Shown: one piece after another, positions 1 through 8,827 of the stretch
Layout: each line of letters starts with the position of its first letter
Position numbering within the stretch: position 1 is the first letter of the stretch
Source of the DNA: Chloroflexi bacterium B3_Chlor
GTDB taxonomy: Bacteria; Chloroflexota; Anaerolineae; UBA7937; B3-Chlor
DNA: 44,855 bases
NCBI GenBank assembly: GCA_005223035.1
Contig: NJBK01000023.1
Location: 1 to 44,855 of the forward strand
Direction: 5' to 3'
The notes under the pieces: model-generated
The model's input: the letters and a program-made list of their open reading frames with translations, nothing else
Databases searched by the model: none
Told to the model about the DNA's origin: nothing
Translations under genes and position numbers: made by a program

Positions 1-1
1 C

Positions 2-1318
2 TTCATCAGCTCCCTTCCGTTGACGCCAGACGAGGAGGGAATGGACAACATGGGAGGCCTGATCAAAGCTCGTGAACTGATAGACCTCCCGATGGGCTCC
101 CAGTTGGGAGGAGTGGAGATCGTCTCCATGGCCGGCTGGGAGTGGGCCACAGTGCGAGGGGAAATAACAGGACTGCAGACTCCGACCACGATCTACATAG
201 CGGCTACGGTGAAAGATTCCAGTTGGTACGGCATATGGGCCATTGGTCCTTCGGACACGTGGGAACAGACATCGTGGCCGATCTTCAGGATGATGGCCAA
301 CAGTGCTCAATTAGACCAACCGGTGGCTGAGGCGTCTCCCACTGTGGAGGCATCTCCGGCAGCCTCTCCAGAGGCCACAGCGACCACTGAGGCGCCTACT
401 ACAACACCGCCTCCAGGCGCCAGCCCGACCGCTACGACGCCTGCTCCTACCTCAACACCGAGGCCAGCCACTCTGAGCGGCAAGATCGCCTACGCACGGT
501 ACGTTGGTGGACACACCCACTATGAACTCCACATCGCGGACATCAATGGGAATGACCTGAACGTAATCGGTGCTGCAAGTGAACCTGCGCTGAATCTGCC
601 GGGCAACCGTATCGCCTATCGTTCCTGGGATACCAGCTTCAGGGGGTTGGTGATCTCCGGCATAGGGGGAGGCGGACGCGAGCGCCCTCGTGGGGGAGCA
701 GAACCGAATGAGGATAGCGTACCCCGGTGGTCCCCTGACGGCTTGGCGCTCGTTTATGCTACCAAGAGGTTCAGTCCCCACCGCATATCTCACGCGTTGA
801 CGCACGCGCTAGCGCAGCACGCAGAGCAGGACTTGGGCGATGCGGACAATCCCGATTGGTCCAACGATGGTCAGCGAATAGTGGCCAGAACCATAGGACT
901 GATCGTCATGGATAGTGGGGGACAAAACCGGCGAGGGTTGACCTCCGACGGAACTGACTCCTCGCCGGATTGGGCGCCTACCGGGAACAAGATAGCCTTC
1001 ATGCGCCACACAGGTGATAATTGGGACATCTGGGTTATCAACGGTGACGGGAGTGGCGAGACGAGACTCACCACTGATGGTTCCATCGATGGTTTGCCTG
1101 CCTGGTCTCCCGACGGCACTCACATAGCCTTCCTCTCTAATCGGGGCGGAGCGTGGGCCATCTGGGTGATGAGAGCCGATGGCAGCAATCAACGCAAGCT
1201 ATTCAACACAGGTTCCTCGACTTATGCGACCAGTGAGCAGTTCGACGGTGAGTTCTCAGGTCGCGAGAACCTGCAAAGACGGAACTGGTACGATGAGCAG
1301 ATCTCCTGGTCCCGCTGA
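2..1318 (+). CDS. Secreted TolB-like beta-propeller protein, 5' end outside window
   Basis: The reading frame is open to the left edge, so the true start lies outside; a TTG at 20 is unlikely to be it. The visible protein has three parts. Residues 1-100 are a folded, SH3-like or beta-rich stretch. Residues 105-150 are a Pro/Thr/Ala-rich linker, seen in many secreted Chloroflexota proteins. A C-terminal beta-propeller follows, with repeated blades of the type WSPDG-x-IAF (PRWSPDG, PDWSNDG, PDWAPTG, PAWSPDG), which is the TolB/PD40 signature. It is probably an extracytoplasmic protein binding protein or glycan; no catalytic residues are evident. It converges on the glycosyltransferase operon, with a GC-rich hairpin between them. 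Family assignment is confident; function is not. Confidence 0.85.
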   Translation, partial: FISSLPLTPDEEGMDNMGGLIKARELIDLPMGSQLGGVEIVSMAGWEWATVRGEITGLQTPTTIYIAATVKDSSWYGIWAIGPSDTWEQTSWPIFRMMANSAQLDQPVAEASPTVEASPAASPEATATTEAPTTTPPPGASPTATTPAPTSTPRPATLSGKIAYARYVGGHTHYELHIADINGNDLNVIGAASEPALNLPGNRIAYRSWDTSFRGLVISGIGGGGRERPRGGAEPNEDSVPRWSPDGLALVYATKRFSPHRISHALTHALAQHAEQDLGDADNPDWSNDGQRIVARTIGLIVMDSGGQNRRGLTSDGTDSSPDWAPTGNKIAFMRHTGDNWDIWVINGDGSGETRLTTDGSIDGLPAWSPDGTHIAFLSNRGGAWAIWVMRADGSNQRKLFNTGSSTYATSEQFDGEFSGRENLQRRNWYDEQISWSR

Positions 1319-1342
1319 CAGGCGCCCAGCGACACCCGCATA

Positions 1343-1383
1343 ATTGCAGCGCCCCCTCTTTTCCGAAGAGGGGGCGTTGCAGT
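1343..1383. terminator. Long GC-rich hairpin between convergent genes
   Basis: A perfect 11-bp inverted repeat (CGCCCCCTCTT, 5-nt loop, AAGAGGGGGCG at 1350-1376) extends by seven more pairs, including two G-T wobbles, to about 18 bp. It lies between a plus-strand gene ending at 1318 and minus-strand genes ending at 1418. There is no clear T-run on either side, so it may be a bidirectional terminator of the hairpin-only kind, or an mRNA 3'-end stabiliser. Confidence 0.5.
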
Positions 1384-1417
1384 GCCTGAGCAGCGGACAG
1401 CGGCGACGTGCGAAAGA

Positions 1418-1597
1418 TCATACGGCGCATTGCCTGCCGTACCTCTGTACGGCTCGGAACAGGTTTACCTTTGCCTGGGGACAGTCCTTTTCGACAGTGA
1501 CCACGATCCGATCCCCATCCTTGATCAGATCATGGTGCCGCACATCCTTGTTAACCTTCTTCAGCAGATAGAAAGCTAGCTTCTCAACTGTTCCCAT
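1418..1597 (-). pseudogene. 59-aa ORF resembling the N-terminus of a TtcA-type tRNA thiolase
   Basis: An ATG inside the last codons of the preceding membrane-protein gene opens a 59-codon frame ending in TGA at 1418. The peptide contains LLKKV followed by DLIKDGDRIVV. This matches the N-terminal block of TtcA/TilS-type PP-loop ATPases, in which KV-x-K-x-I-x(4)-LI-x-x-GDRI-x-V immediately precedes SGGKDS. Here the next residues are TVEKDC, so the PP-loop is missing or damaged and the rest of the enzyme is absent. It overlaps the upstream gene by 22 nt and could be translationally coupled. I think it is a decayed gene remnant or a small protein made from one; the homology is judged by eye only. 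Confidence 0.45.
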
Positions 1598-4413
1598 GCC
1601 AGCCCTCCGGACACCACCAACACCGCGAGCAGACTCACCACTACCCCGATCTTGAAGCTCGCGGGATCGTAGATAAGCTCCACAACATGCTCACCTTCAG
1701 CAAGATGGACGGCACGAAAGTAGTAGTCTGCCCGCAAGATCTCCGCCGATTCTCCGTCCACAAGGGCCCGCCAACCTGGGTAATACGGGTCGGTGAGGAC
1801 AAGGTAACCGGCACTCTCCAGACTAGTTCCGATGACCACTCGTTCAGGCTCATAGGATAGAATAGACACCTTGTCTTCCCCGTCCTCGGCCTCCGATGCC
1901 AGCCCTGGCCCTTCGCCGCTGAGTATGACCTCCATCCCTGGTGCAAATGACTCCTCCTGCAGGGCGGCAATGACCTCCTCGTCGTCCTGCATCACGCGGG
2001 CTCTATGCACGACGAACGCCCTGGGAAGCACGTCCAGATTCTCGTAGATCTTTACGTCCCCGCTATGGACCAAACGATAACGACCCTCAGTGGAAACCGT
2101 TAGCGCACGATGGGTGCCGGTCCGCTCGTCTATGAGAGTGATGCCCCGCACGCGAAGCTGTCCATGATCAGTAAGGAATCGAACCAGGATGTTTGTTGGA
2201 TAGATAACATCTTCCCACCGGAGAAGCGTATGATAATCGTTCCCCGCCGGATTCCCGCGCCACTGGCCCACTATCCGGGCTGGCTGGTGCTGTCGAACCG
2301 CTGCTCCGTACTGCCCCTCAGCAGTGTCTTCCCCCGCCCGTAGCACAAAAGAACGACCTCGGCCGTCACCATCGGTGACGGTGATTTCGGCCACACCGGT
2401 GCCCTGTTCCAGATCTCCTCCATCGACCAGGTAAGACACTAGGCCCACTGCTGTGGTGGGGAAATGCGGTATGTCGTCCAACAAGAGCTCGGTAGGGCCC
2501 TCACCACTCAGCACCGCCCGGTGCGCTAGATCGTAGTACGCTCCGTCAACCCAGATGTCGTATACCTTGTCGGTCAGGATGTACTTCACATTGAACAGGT
2601 TCAAGAGCCTCGCGCGAGGGATTTCGGGTATCCGCCCCTGCAGACGCCCATCGATTGATACCTCCTCCTCAGGCAGCAATAGCCGCTGCCACTCCACATA
2701 TCGCGCTAAAGGCAATACTCCGCCATCATAGCCATCTATGCTCTGGAGCCTGTAAAGCAAGGACAGGTTAGGAGTGACCAGTTCCTTCTGTTTGGTAGCC
2801 ACCAAGTAGTCATAGACGGCTTCTTCCGGTAGCTGTCCTTTGAGCATCTCCTGAATCTCGCGCAGGTCACCGGGGTCGAACGAACCATCCGAGAAGCTTA
2901 GGAACCGATGAACGCCTTGGTCGGTCAGCAGGTGTGCCACCGAGGTGCGCATGGAAGAAAACGCCCCCGGAGCGGTCGCCTCGTTATAAGCCAGATAGCG
3001 ACTGGCAACGAGCAACTCAAGAACCACCAGTGAGGCCAAGACGGCCAAGTATCTCGCTCCGCGCTGACTCTGAAGACCGAGCCAGAGAACCGCCCCCCCA
3101 AGGATCATCCATGTCACCCAATATACGATGACTGGCGGTGATGGCAGATCCAGTAACAGCAGGGGAACCAGCAAGAGCCCAAGACTCACGACCCCGAGAG
3201 CAATTCGGTTTCGGGACACCGACAGTACGCCGGACAGGGAGGCCAGTTCCTCGACGCCCAGCCCGGCGAGAACAGCCATCCCAAGAGCGTAAAGATAAAC
3301 CCAACGAGCTGGGGCACGAAAGAGGTTGAACCCAGGCAAAAGCCGATAGAAGGCGTAGTAGAGAGGGTTGTAGACCCCCAAGGCTAAGAACAGGCCGAGT
3401 GCCGATAGTGCGATGAAGAAAAGTGCTTGTTGCCTGCGTCCTCTCCGCCAAATGCCCAGGAGAGCAAGCGACAGTGGGACGATGCCCACATACGCGATGT
3501 ACTCGCTGAAAGGGCTGTCCTCTAGGCTGGGGAGTAGCGAACGAGGCAGGAGTCCAGGGCGCAGCGAGAAGGACACCGCCTGCCGAAACGAGAGCCCGGC
3601 ACCGCGGATGGAAAGTCTGGACAGTTCATAAGTGGGCAGAAGCTGAAATGCAGCTAGCCCGCCCCCCAACACCACGACCCCCGCGAAGAGCCCCAACGCG
3701 CCTGCAACTCTCCGGCCGGTATCTCGCGATCGCATGGCCGACAGTGCACCCTCTGATCGCTTTCCTAGCGACAGATAGAGGGCATAGCATCCCAGTACAA
3801 AGAGGTTGATGTATGAAGATTGAGCGTGGCCCCCCAGGAACTGAACGCCTATGACCACCCCGGTCAGCAAGGGATAGAGGAACCCTCGACTTGTGTAGGT
3901 CAGATAGAACAGCCACAGAATAAGGGGCAACCATACTAGGACACTCAACTGGTTGATGTGTTCCACCTGGGCAGCCAGGAAGCCCCCCAAAGCGAAGGTC
4001 GTGCCAGCAACAAAACCACCCCAAGCTCCAAAGCCCAGGACCCGCCGCCCCAATAGATAGGTGAACGCCCCTCCCAGGAAGACATGTAGCACTATGGAGT
4101 AGCTCACCATCTTTGGAACCGCAAGCCAGTAGAAGGGAAGATTGAGGGGGTAGAGCGTTGCGCTCTGGATGTTTGCCAGGAATGGCACCCCCATGAACAG
4201 ATACGGGTTCCAAAGGGGCAAAGAACCCTGACGTATCACCTCGGCCGCGTAAGCCTTGTACGGATAGAAATAGGTGAAGACGTCCAGACCTACCAGGATT
4301 CGATTGGTGAGCGCGATCTTCCAGAAGAAGAGGAGGGTCAGCACAAACAGACCGCACACTGCGGCCCAGTCGTTGATGTACCTGACCCTTCTTACCCCTG
4401 TTGGCAACTTCAT
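1576..4413 (-). CDS. YfhO-family multi-pass membrane protein (GT-C-like glycosyltransferase)
   Basis: The 945-aa protein has about a dozen hydrophobic segments in its first ~500 residues, then a mixed soluble domain, and a last transmembrane helix near the C-terminus. The N-terminal block with F-Y-P-x-K, then LPLWNPYLFMGVPF, is typical of the YfhO family (Pfam PF09586), polytopic proteins linked to glycosylation of envelope polymers. The C-terminal YPGW-x-A-x-VDG motif is also a YfhO hallmark. I chose the ATG at 4413 because it forms an ATGA overlap with the stop of the upstream gene; the longer open frame to 4542 would overlap that gene by over 130 nt. It is the third gene of the operon. Activity and acceptor are unknown. 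Confidence 0.85.
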   Translation of the reverse strand: MKLPTGVRRVRYINDWAAVCGLFVLTLLFFWKIALTNRILVGLDVFTYFYPYKAYAAEVIRQGSLPLWNPYLFMGVPFLANIQSATLYPLNLPFYWLAVPKMVSYSIVLHVFLGGAFTYLLGRRVLGFGAWGGFVAGTTFALGGFLAAQVEHINQLSVLVWLPLILWLFYLTYTSRGFLYPLLTGVVIGVQFLGGHAQSSYINLFVLGCYALYLSLGKRSEGALSAMRSRDTGRRVAGALGLFAGVVVLGGGLAAFQLLPTYELSRLSIRGAGLSFRQAVSFSLRPGLLPRSLLPSLEDSPFSEYIAYVGIVPLSLALLGIWRRGRRQQALFFIALSALGLFLALGVYNPLYYAFYRLLPGFNLFRAPARWVYLYALGMAVLAGLGVEELASLSGVLSVSRNRIALGVVSLGLLLVPLLLLDLPSPPVIVYWVTWMILGGAVLWLGLQSQRGARYLAVLASLVVLELLVASRYLAYNEATAPGAFSSMRTSVAHLLTDQGVHRFLSFSDGSFDPGDLREIQEMLKGQLPEEAVYDYLVATKQKELVTPNLSLLYRLQSIDGYDGGVLPLARYVEWQRLLLPEEEVSIDGRLQGRIPEIPRARLLNLFNVKYILTDKVYDIWVDGAYYDLAHRAVLSGEGPTELLLDDIPHFPTTAVGLVSYLVDGGDLEQGTGVAEITVTDGDGRGRSFVLRAGEDTAEGQYGAAVRQHQPARIVGQWRGNPAGNDYHTLLRWEDVIYPTNILVRFLTDHGQLRVRGITLIDERTGTHRALTVSTEGRYRLVHSGDVKIYENLDVLPRAFVVHRARVMQDDEEVIAALQEESFAPGMEVILSGEGPGLASEAEDGEDKVSILSYEPERVVIGTSLESAGYLVLTDPYYPGWRALVDGESAEILRADYYFRAVHLAEGEHVVELIYDPASFKIGVVVSLLAVLVVSGGLAWEQLRS

Positions 4414-6284
4414 TCGCCTGCTGGTTGAATGCGATATATGGTGAAGGATACGGTCCCATTGGGCCGGTAAGTGTGGTACAACTCCACCATCTCCCATCCA
4501 CTCTCCCTCAAGAAGCTTGCCAGCCCATCCGGATTCGTCCAACTGGGAAAGACGATGTACTTCTCATACGTGGGGAGTTGTCGCGAGCTATCGAGAACAA
4601 ACTCGAAGGAGGGATAGTAGTAGAAGTCCAAGGGAACATCAAACAAATAGAACATGTAGTGCCAAAGCAACCACTTGTGAAACACCACTGAGCCAGCCTG
4701 GGCATTTCCCTTCAAGTAGTCGGCCACATCGTCGATTCCCTGGAAGGAGCCATGATCACCGCCCACGGGGAAACCATATCTCAGAGCAACTTGCGTCGGA
4801 TGAGAGAGCGTCACCACTAGGAACGCGCCCAGCACAACGAAATAGGCCACTTTCGCCAGCCCGAACTCCTTCCCTTGAGAGAGCATGTCGTGGGGTAGCA
4901 GAACGACTCGAGAAAGGAGGATCGCAACCAAAGGGGCCAGCCCCAGGAGGTATCGGTCCCAAATGCCGAAGGTCAGCAGAGTGTGAATAGCCACGAAGTA
5001 GAGACAAAAGCCCGCCAGGACCCAGTCAGAGGCCCAGCCTTCTCGTACCCGCCGTCGCCACAACCCATAGGCCAGAAGGCAGATCATTCCTACGATCCAG
5101 GTGATGTTCAGCACTCTTGAACCGGTCAGATACTGCAGGTGCTTCATCCAGTCTTTAAGGCGCGGCAGAAGGCGCTCCAAAGGCGCCACGTGCAACCCAC
5201 CGTATCGCGCCGCGCTGGCACTCAAGAAGTTTATGCAGTTGATGCGAATCACCACGTCCCAGCAGACCACCGCCAAGATCACGCCGCCGAAGCCCAGCCC
5301 CAGAAGAAGGGGTGACCATCCTAGCCTTCGACGAGACTCGGTTGTCCTCAACGGCAGGACAGCGAAGTACAATAGCAGCGGCGCGAAGATGACCGCCGTC
5401 GGCTTGGTCATCACGGCCAAGCCGAAGACCATTCCCGCCGCCAAGTAGCGGCGTTTAAGGGCGAGCAAGCAGGAGGCGAAAGCTAGAGTCACCATCAGGG
5501 GATCGGTGAAGGCGGTCGGAGCGAACTGGATGTCGAACGGAGAGAAGGTCAGGAATATCGCGCTCAGCGTGGCTGCGCGTCGACCGAATAGCTCCAACGC
5601 TATCGCGTAGACAATTACTATGCTCACCAGGCTGGCAATCACGTTGGGCAGGCGAGCGGCGGTCTCCGTGCGCCCGAAGACCTTGAAGAACAGCGCTAGA
5701 GTGTAGAGGAAGACAGGGGGTTTGTCCACTATCATCCCCATCCTCAGAAAGACATCCTTTCCGGACGCGATGACCAAACCCCAATGGCTGTAGAGAGCTT
5801 CATCGCCGTGGAAACGGTTGACGGCGATGAGACTGATCCTCAGGATCGCAGCCAGTGCGACGATCAGCCCCAGCACCGCATGGGGGCGGGAGAGTATCTC
5901 TCTCAGCATCGAGCGGCGATGGTACAGCAGAAGGGCGAGTTTCAGCGAGGCCACAGCTACCAAAGACGCAGAGAAGAGAATCGTTCCGCTGTGCAGCACA
6001 TTGGCGATTGTCGGAATGAAGTAAGCAGGCAGCAGCAAGAGAGGAACGTAGGACGTCAGATCGAGACAGAGGGCCTGATGCAGACCTATGCTGGCGAATC
6101 TACTGAGGAATGCTGAGTACAGCAGCCAGAACGCAGGCACCAGGACCACGGCGAGTACGGGGATGATGAGCAACAACAAGCGATATCCTGGGCTATCGTA
6201 GCCATGTGTTCGCAAAAGCTCCCACAGGAATGCAGCCAGCGAGAAAGCGGGCAGCAGGATGAGAGGGAAAAGGCGTCGTGTCAT
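4410..6284 (-). CDS. ArnT/PMT-like membrane glycosyltransferase (GT39/GT83 type)
   Basis: This 624-aa polytopic protein has the classical GT-C layout. After an N-terminal set of helices there is a first-loop acidic motif HGDEALYSHW (residues 159-168) and DKPP (187-190), both diagnostic for the ArnT/PMT_2 families that transfer a sugar from a polyprenyl-phosphate donor at the outer face of the membrane. A short soluble tail follows the last helix. The start ATG overlaps the stop of the upstream gene (ATGA at 6281-6284), and the gene ends in ATGA with the downstream one, so all three are translationally coupled. The acceptor could be a protein, a lipid or a cell-wall glycan. Confidence 0.88.
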   Translation of the reverse strand: MTRRLFPLILLPAFSLAAFLWELLRTHGYDSPGYRLLLLIIPVLAVVLVPAFWLLYSAFLSRFASIGLHQALCLDLTSYVPLLLLPAYFIPTIANVLHSGTILFSASLVAVASLKLALLLYHRRSMLREILSRPHAVLGLIVALAAILRISLIAVNRFHGDEALYSHWGLVIASGKDVFLRMGMIVDKPPVFLYTLALFFKVFGRTETAARLPNVIASLVSIVIVYAIALELFGRRAATLSAIFLTFSPFDIQFAPTAFTDPLMVTLAFASCLLALKRRYLAAGMVFGLAVMTKPTAVIFAPLLLYFAVLPLRTTESRRRLGWSPLLLGLGFGGVILAVVCWDVVIRINCINFLSASAARYGGLHVAPLERLLPRLKDWMKHLQYLTGSRVLNITWIVGMICLLAYGLWRRRVREGWASDWVLAGFCLYFVAIHTLLTFGIWDRYLLGLAPLVAILLSRVVLLPHDMLSQGKEFGLAKVAYFVVLGAFLVVTLSHPTQVALRYGFPVGGDHGSFQGIDDVADYLKGNAQAGSVVFHKWLLWHYMFYLFDVPLDFYYYPSFEFVLDSSRQLPTYEKYIVFPSWTNPDGLASFLRESGWEMVELYHTYRPNGTVSFTIYRIQPAGE

Positions 6285-8647
6285 CGGGAGACCTCGGAGC
6301 GTGGCTTGATTTGATAGAGAACTCCGGAAACCCGGTCTGGATCGCCGAAGATAGGGACTGCAAGACGGACCAAGCCCACTACCTTGTAGTGCGCTTCAGC
6401 GTGATTCAGGCTGGGCCTTACTGCCTCCCCATCATCCAAGATGTAAACCGCTGTCCCTTCGCTGAACATCTGGCCAAAGAACACATCCACCTCCTCCTCA
6501 GTCCAGAAAGCGGGCCGGAAGGCCTCTCTCCCAGCATATAGGTCGATCGGCCCACCGTTCAACGAGGAGCCGACGACACACGGCTCCACTGCGTATTCCG
6601 CCAGAAGGTCAAATGCTCGCCTCTCCTCAGCAGATACATAGCCAAAGCTGGCCCTGTATGATCCCCTCGGCCGAGGCAGGATGGGCCACGTGCGCAACAC
6701 GGGTACCAGCAGCAAGGCCAAGAGAACCGCCACACTAAGCGCGTAGCGACCGTATGAGACAGCTTCTGGGCGCACCTGCACTCTCCTCCACAGATCCGCG
6801 ACTCCACATCCACACCAAGCAAGCAGTACTGGAAAGAGGGACAACAGATCTCTCAGGCGAAGGGCCTCATACGGCAGGTGCATGAGAAGTATGCCCAACA
6901 CGGCTACGAGAAGAATCAGAAACTGACCTCTTCTCTCCATGTATGTGCGAACGGCTCCATAGACGACTAATGGGCTCAAGTACCCGAACTCATTGCCTGA
7001 CAGAAATCGCTGCCACATCAAGCGCGCGGTGGCCGGAACATTGATGAGGCTGAACAAGTCAAGCTCTGTGGACTCTGGAGTGAGAAAGTGGCCAAATGCG
7101 AACTGGTGATACAGCAGATCCGGCACGGCAAGTAGAAAGGCAGCAAGACCAAAGAGGCCGAGGAACTCCCACCGCTCCTTGAGGGACAACTTGTGCCTCC
7201 CAAGGGCAAGCACCGCAACTACGGCACACAGCCCCAGGACCAGTTGCGTATGACGGATGAAGAATGCCCAACCGAGGCTCAGACCGGCCAAGACAGCGTA
7301 GAGACGATGTCTTCCCCTCATCCCCCTCAGAATGAGGAACAGGGTCAGCACCGTGAACAGCTGGGTGGAGGCATCGGCCATGGGTACAAGCAGTCGGTCG
7401 ATGTGTTCGTAAGAAGTGGCAAGCGAAAACGCAGCGAAAGCCCCGCCAAGCAATCGTTCATCCCATGGCCTGTCGTACAGGACCTCTGCCACCAGTGCCA
7501 GAACGCCTCCCAAACACAGGAGGCTCACCACGGGATTGGCTACATAGAGACCCTCCTCACCCAGCAGCAGATACCACACGGACAATATCACCGGCCACCC
7601 AGCCGGCCAATCGGTGGCCGTACTCCCGTCCCCTCGCAGGGGTGGCACTCTCACCTGATACCCATAGTGAACGACTGGCCACCACGATATGCCCAGATTA
7701 CTGATGCGCGGAAACAGTTCAAACCGGTGCACGGGATGCCCCTGTTGAGCAATGTCGACAGCCATCTGAGCGTAGGCGAAGGGATCATTCGCCGTGACGC
7801 CGTGGGTGCGATGTCGGAAGTACTCTGCTCCGGCCCAGATCAATGCAGCGCTCATCAGGGCCGCCCCTACGTAGAACCGGTACTTATCCAGGCGATTCCA
7901 CCTCAGGACGAGCAGATATCCTTGGCACAAGAGGACGTATATCACGGAGGCAAAGAATATCGCCTCGATGTTGAGCAGCGACGAGAACGGCTCAGGATAT
8001 GTGAATCCGTCGTACAGGGGCAAGGGCTGGGTGAGAAGCTTCGCACACAATCGGTGGCTGACTGCGGCAAGGTAGGCAACACACAGTGGCGTCAGGGCCT
8101 CAAGATAGAGGATCCATTTCCTAGTCCAGACAGAGAGGATCAACTGAGGGCTGAGGAGAAGCAAGAACAACGCCGCCATCCACCAATACGAACGCCCAAG
8201 ATGGGCAGCCAAGACCATCGATCCCACGAGGTGAAGTGCGAGAAGTGTGCAGGTTGCACTGAGTGAAGCAGGAGCTTGTGCCTCCTTCCACGAGAAAGTG
8301 ACCAGGCCCAGCTGCCGTCTCAGGAAGCCAGTCTGGTGGCCACGAGCTGCTATATAGGCAACCCATCCCCCCAGACAGACGAACGTGGCTCCATAGAACA
8401 GAACTCTCATGGAAAGGTACGGAATCTCCAGCAACCGGGCAGCCATCAGACCAAGCACCAGCAGCGACAAGGGGATTTCGCTCAGCACGATCCTCCACAT
8501 CGGTAGGGATGCACGGCGGAAACAACTCCAGAAGATGCTGGCTCCCAAACCTGCAGCAAACAGGCCCATCAGGGCGAGCTGAAGATGGACATCGTGGGGA
8601 GGCAGTGGTCCAGGCCGGGGATCGAACAGGTAGGCTAGATTCAACAA
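6281..8647 (-). CDS. Large multi-pass membrane protein, probable GT-C glycosyltransferase
   Basis: A 788-aa protein with many hydrophobic segments. A loop near residues 288-310 contains ANDPFAYAQMA and, further on, DWPAGWPVILS, resembling the extracytoplasmic loop of ArnT/PMT-like enzymes in which an acidic residue is catalytic. About 270 extra residues, mostly membrane helices, precede that loop. The start is TTG at 8647, with GAGGAG seven nt upstream and a consensus promoter just before it. It is the first gene of the three-gene membrane operon. The specific GT family is uncertain; the membrane topology and coupling to two other GT-C-like proteins make envelope glycosylation the best guess. 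Confidence 0.8.
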   Translation of the reverse strand: MLNLAYLFDPRPGPLPPHDVHLQLALMGLFAAGLGASIFWSCFRRASLPMWRIVLSEIPLSLLVLGLMAARLLEIPYLSMRVLFYGATFVCLGGWVAYIAARGHQTGFLRRQLGLVTFSWKEAQAPASLSATCTLLALHLVGSMVLAAHLGRSYWWMAALFLLLLSPQLILSVWTRKWILYLEALTPLCVAYLAAVSHRLCAKLLTQPLPLYDGFTYPEPFSSLLNIEAIFFASVIYVLLCQGYLLVLRWNRLDKYRFYVGAALMSAALIWAGAEYFRHRTHGVTANDPFAYAQMAVDIAQQGHPVHRFELFPRISNLGISWWPVVHYGYQVRVPPLRGDGSTATDWPAGWPVILSVWYLLLGEEGLYVANPVVSLLCLGGVLALVAEVLYDRPWDERLLGGAFAAFSLATSYEHIDRLLVPMADASTQLFTVLTLFLILRGMRGRHRLYAVLAGLSLGWAFFIRHTQLVLGLCAVVAVLALGRHKLSLKERWEFLGLFGLAAFLLAVPDLLYHQFAFGHFLTPESTELDLFSLINVPATARLMWQRFLSGNEFGYLSPLVVYGAVRTYMERRGQFLILLVAVLGILLMHLPYEALRLRDLLSLFPVLLAWCGCGVADLWRRVQVRPEAVSYGRYALSVAVLLALLLVPVLRTWPILPRPRGSYRASFGYVSAEERRAFDLLAEYAVEPCVVGSSLNGGPIDLYAGREAFRPAFWTEEEVDVFFGQMFSEGTAVYILDDGEAVRPSLNHAEAHYKVVGLVRLAVPIFGDPDRVSGVLYQIKPRSEVSR

Positions 8648-8670
8648 CTTTCTGCTCCTCAGTCGCCACC

Positions 8671-8699
8671 ATTATAGTCCGCGCCTAATCACCTGGCAA
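8671..8699 (-). promoter_or_regulatory. Sigma70-type promoter of the glycosyltransferase operon
   Basis: On the minus strand TTGCCA is followed after 17 nt by TATAAT. Predicted transcription starts about 20 nt before the TTG start codon at 8647. Confidence 0.8.
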
Positions 8700-8719
8700 G
8701 GTGCCACTCAGAATCGAAA

Positions 8720-8745
8720 GGGGCACTGGGATGTTCCAGTGCCCC
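8720..8745 (-). terminator. Hairpin terminator downstream of nadE
   Basis: A perfect 10-bp stem (GGGGCACTGG / CCAGTGCCCC) has a six-base loop. On the minus strand it is followed by TTTCGATTCT, a weak T-tract. It lies between the nadE stop and the promoter of the next minus-strand operon, where a terminator is expected. Confidence 0.6.
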
Positions 8746-8763
8746 AAAGTATCACCCACTTGG

Positions 8764-8811
8764 CCCAGCAGGCGTCAAAGGTGGGTTCTCCCGTCCTTAG
8801 CCTGCGGCTGG
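8764..8811 (-). other. Possible structured RNA in the nadE 3' region
   Basis: Read on the minus strand, GCAGGC pairs with GCCTGC. Inside this stem AAGG pairs with CCTT, and GGG pairs with CCC around an AGAA loop, giving a compact nested hairpin of about 40 nt. The terminator hairpin follows 20-40 nt later. I cannot match it to a named riboswitch or small RNA. It may be part of the nadE transcript's 3' end. Confidence 0.25.
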
Positions 8812-8827
8812 TCACAATGCTTTGAAG

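Noticed and set aside
3626-4501. 291-codon minus-strand ORF in another frame
   Set aside because: Overlaps the YfhO-like gene in a different frame and has no coherent motif or start signal.
7193-8266. 357-codon plus-strand ORF
   Set aside because: It is antisense to the 788-aa membrane glycosyltransferase, has Gln/His-rich low-complexity translation and no ribosome-binding site; a reading-frame shadow.
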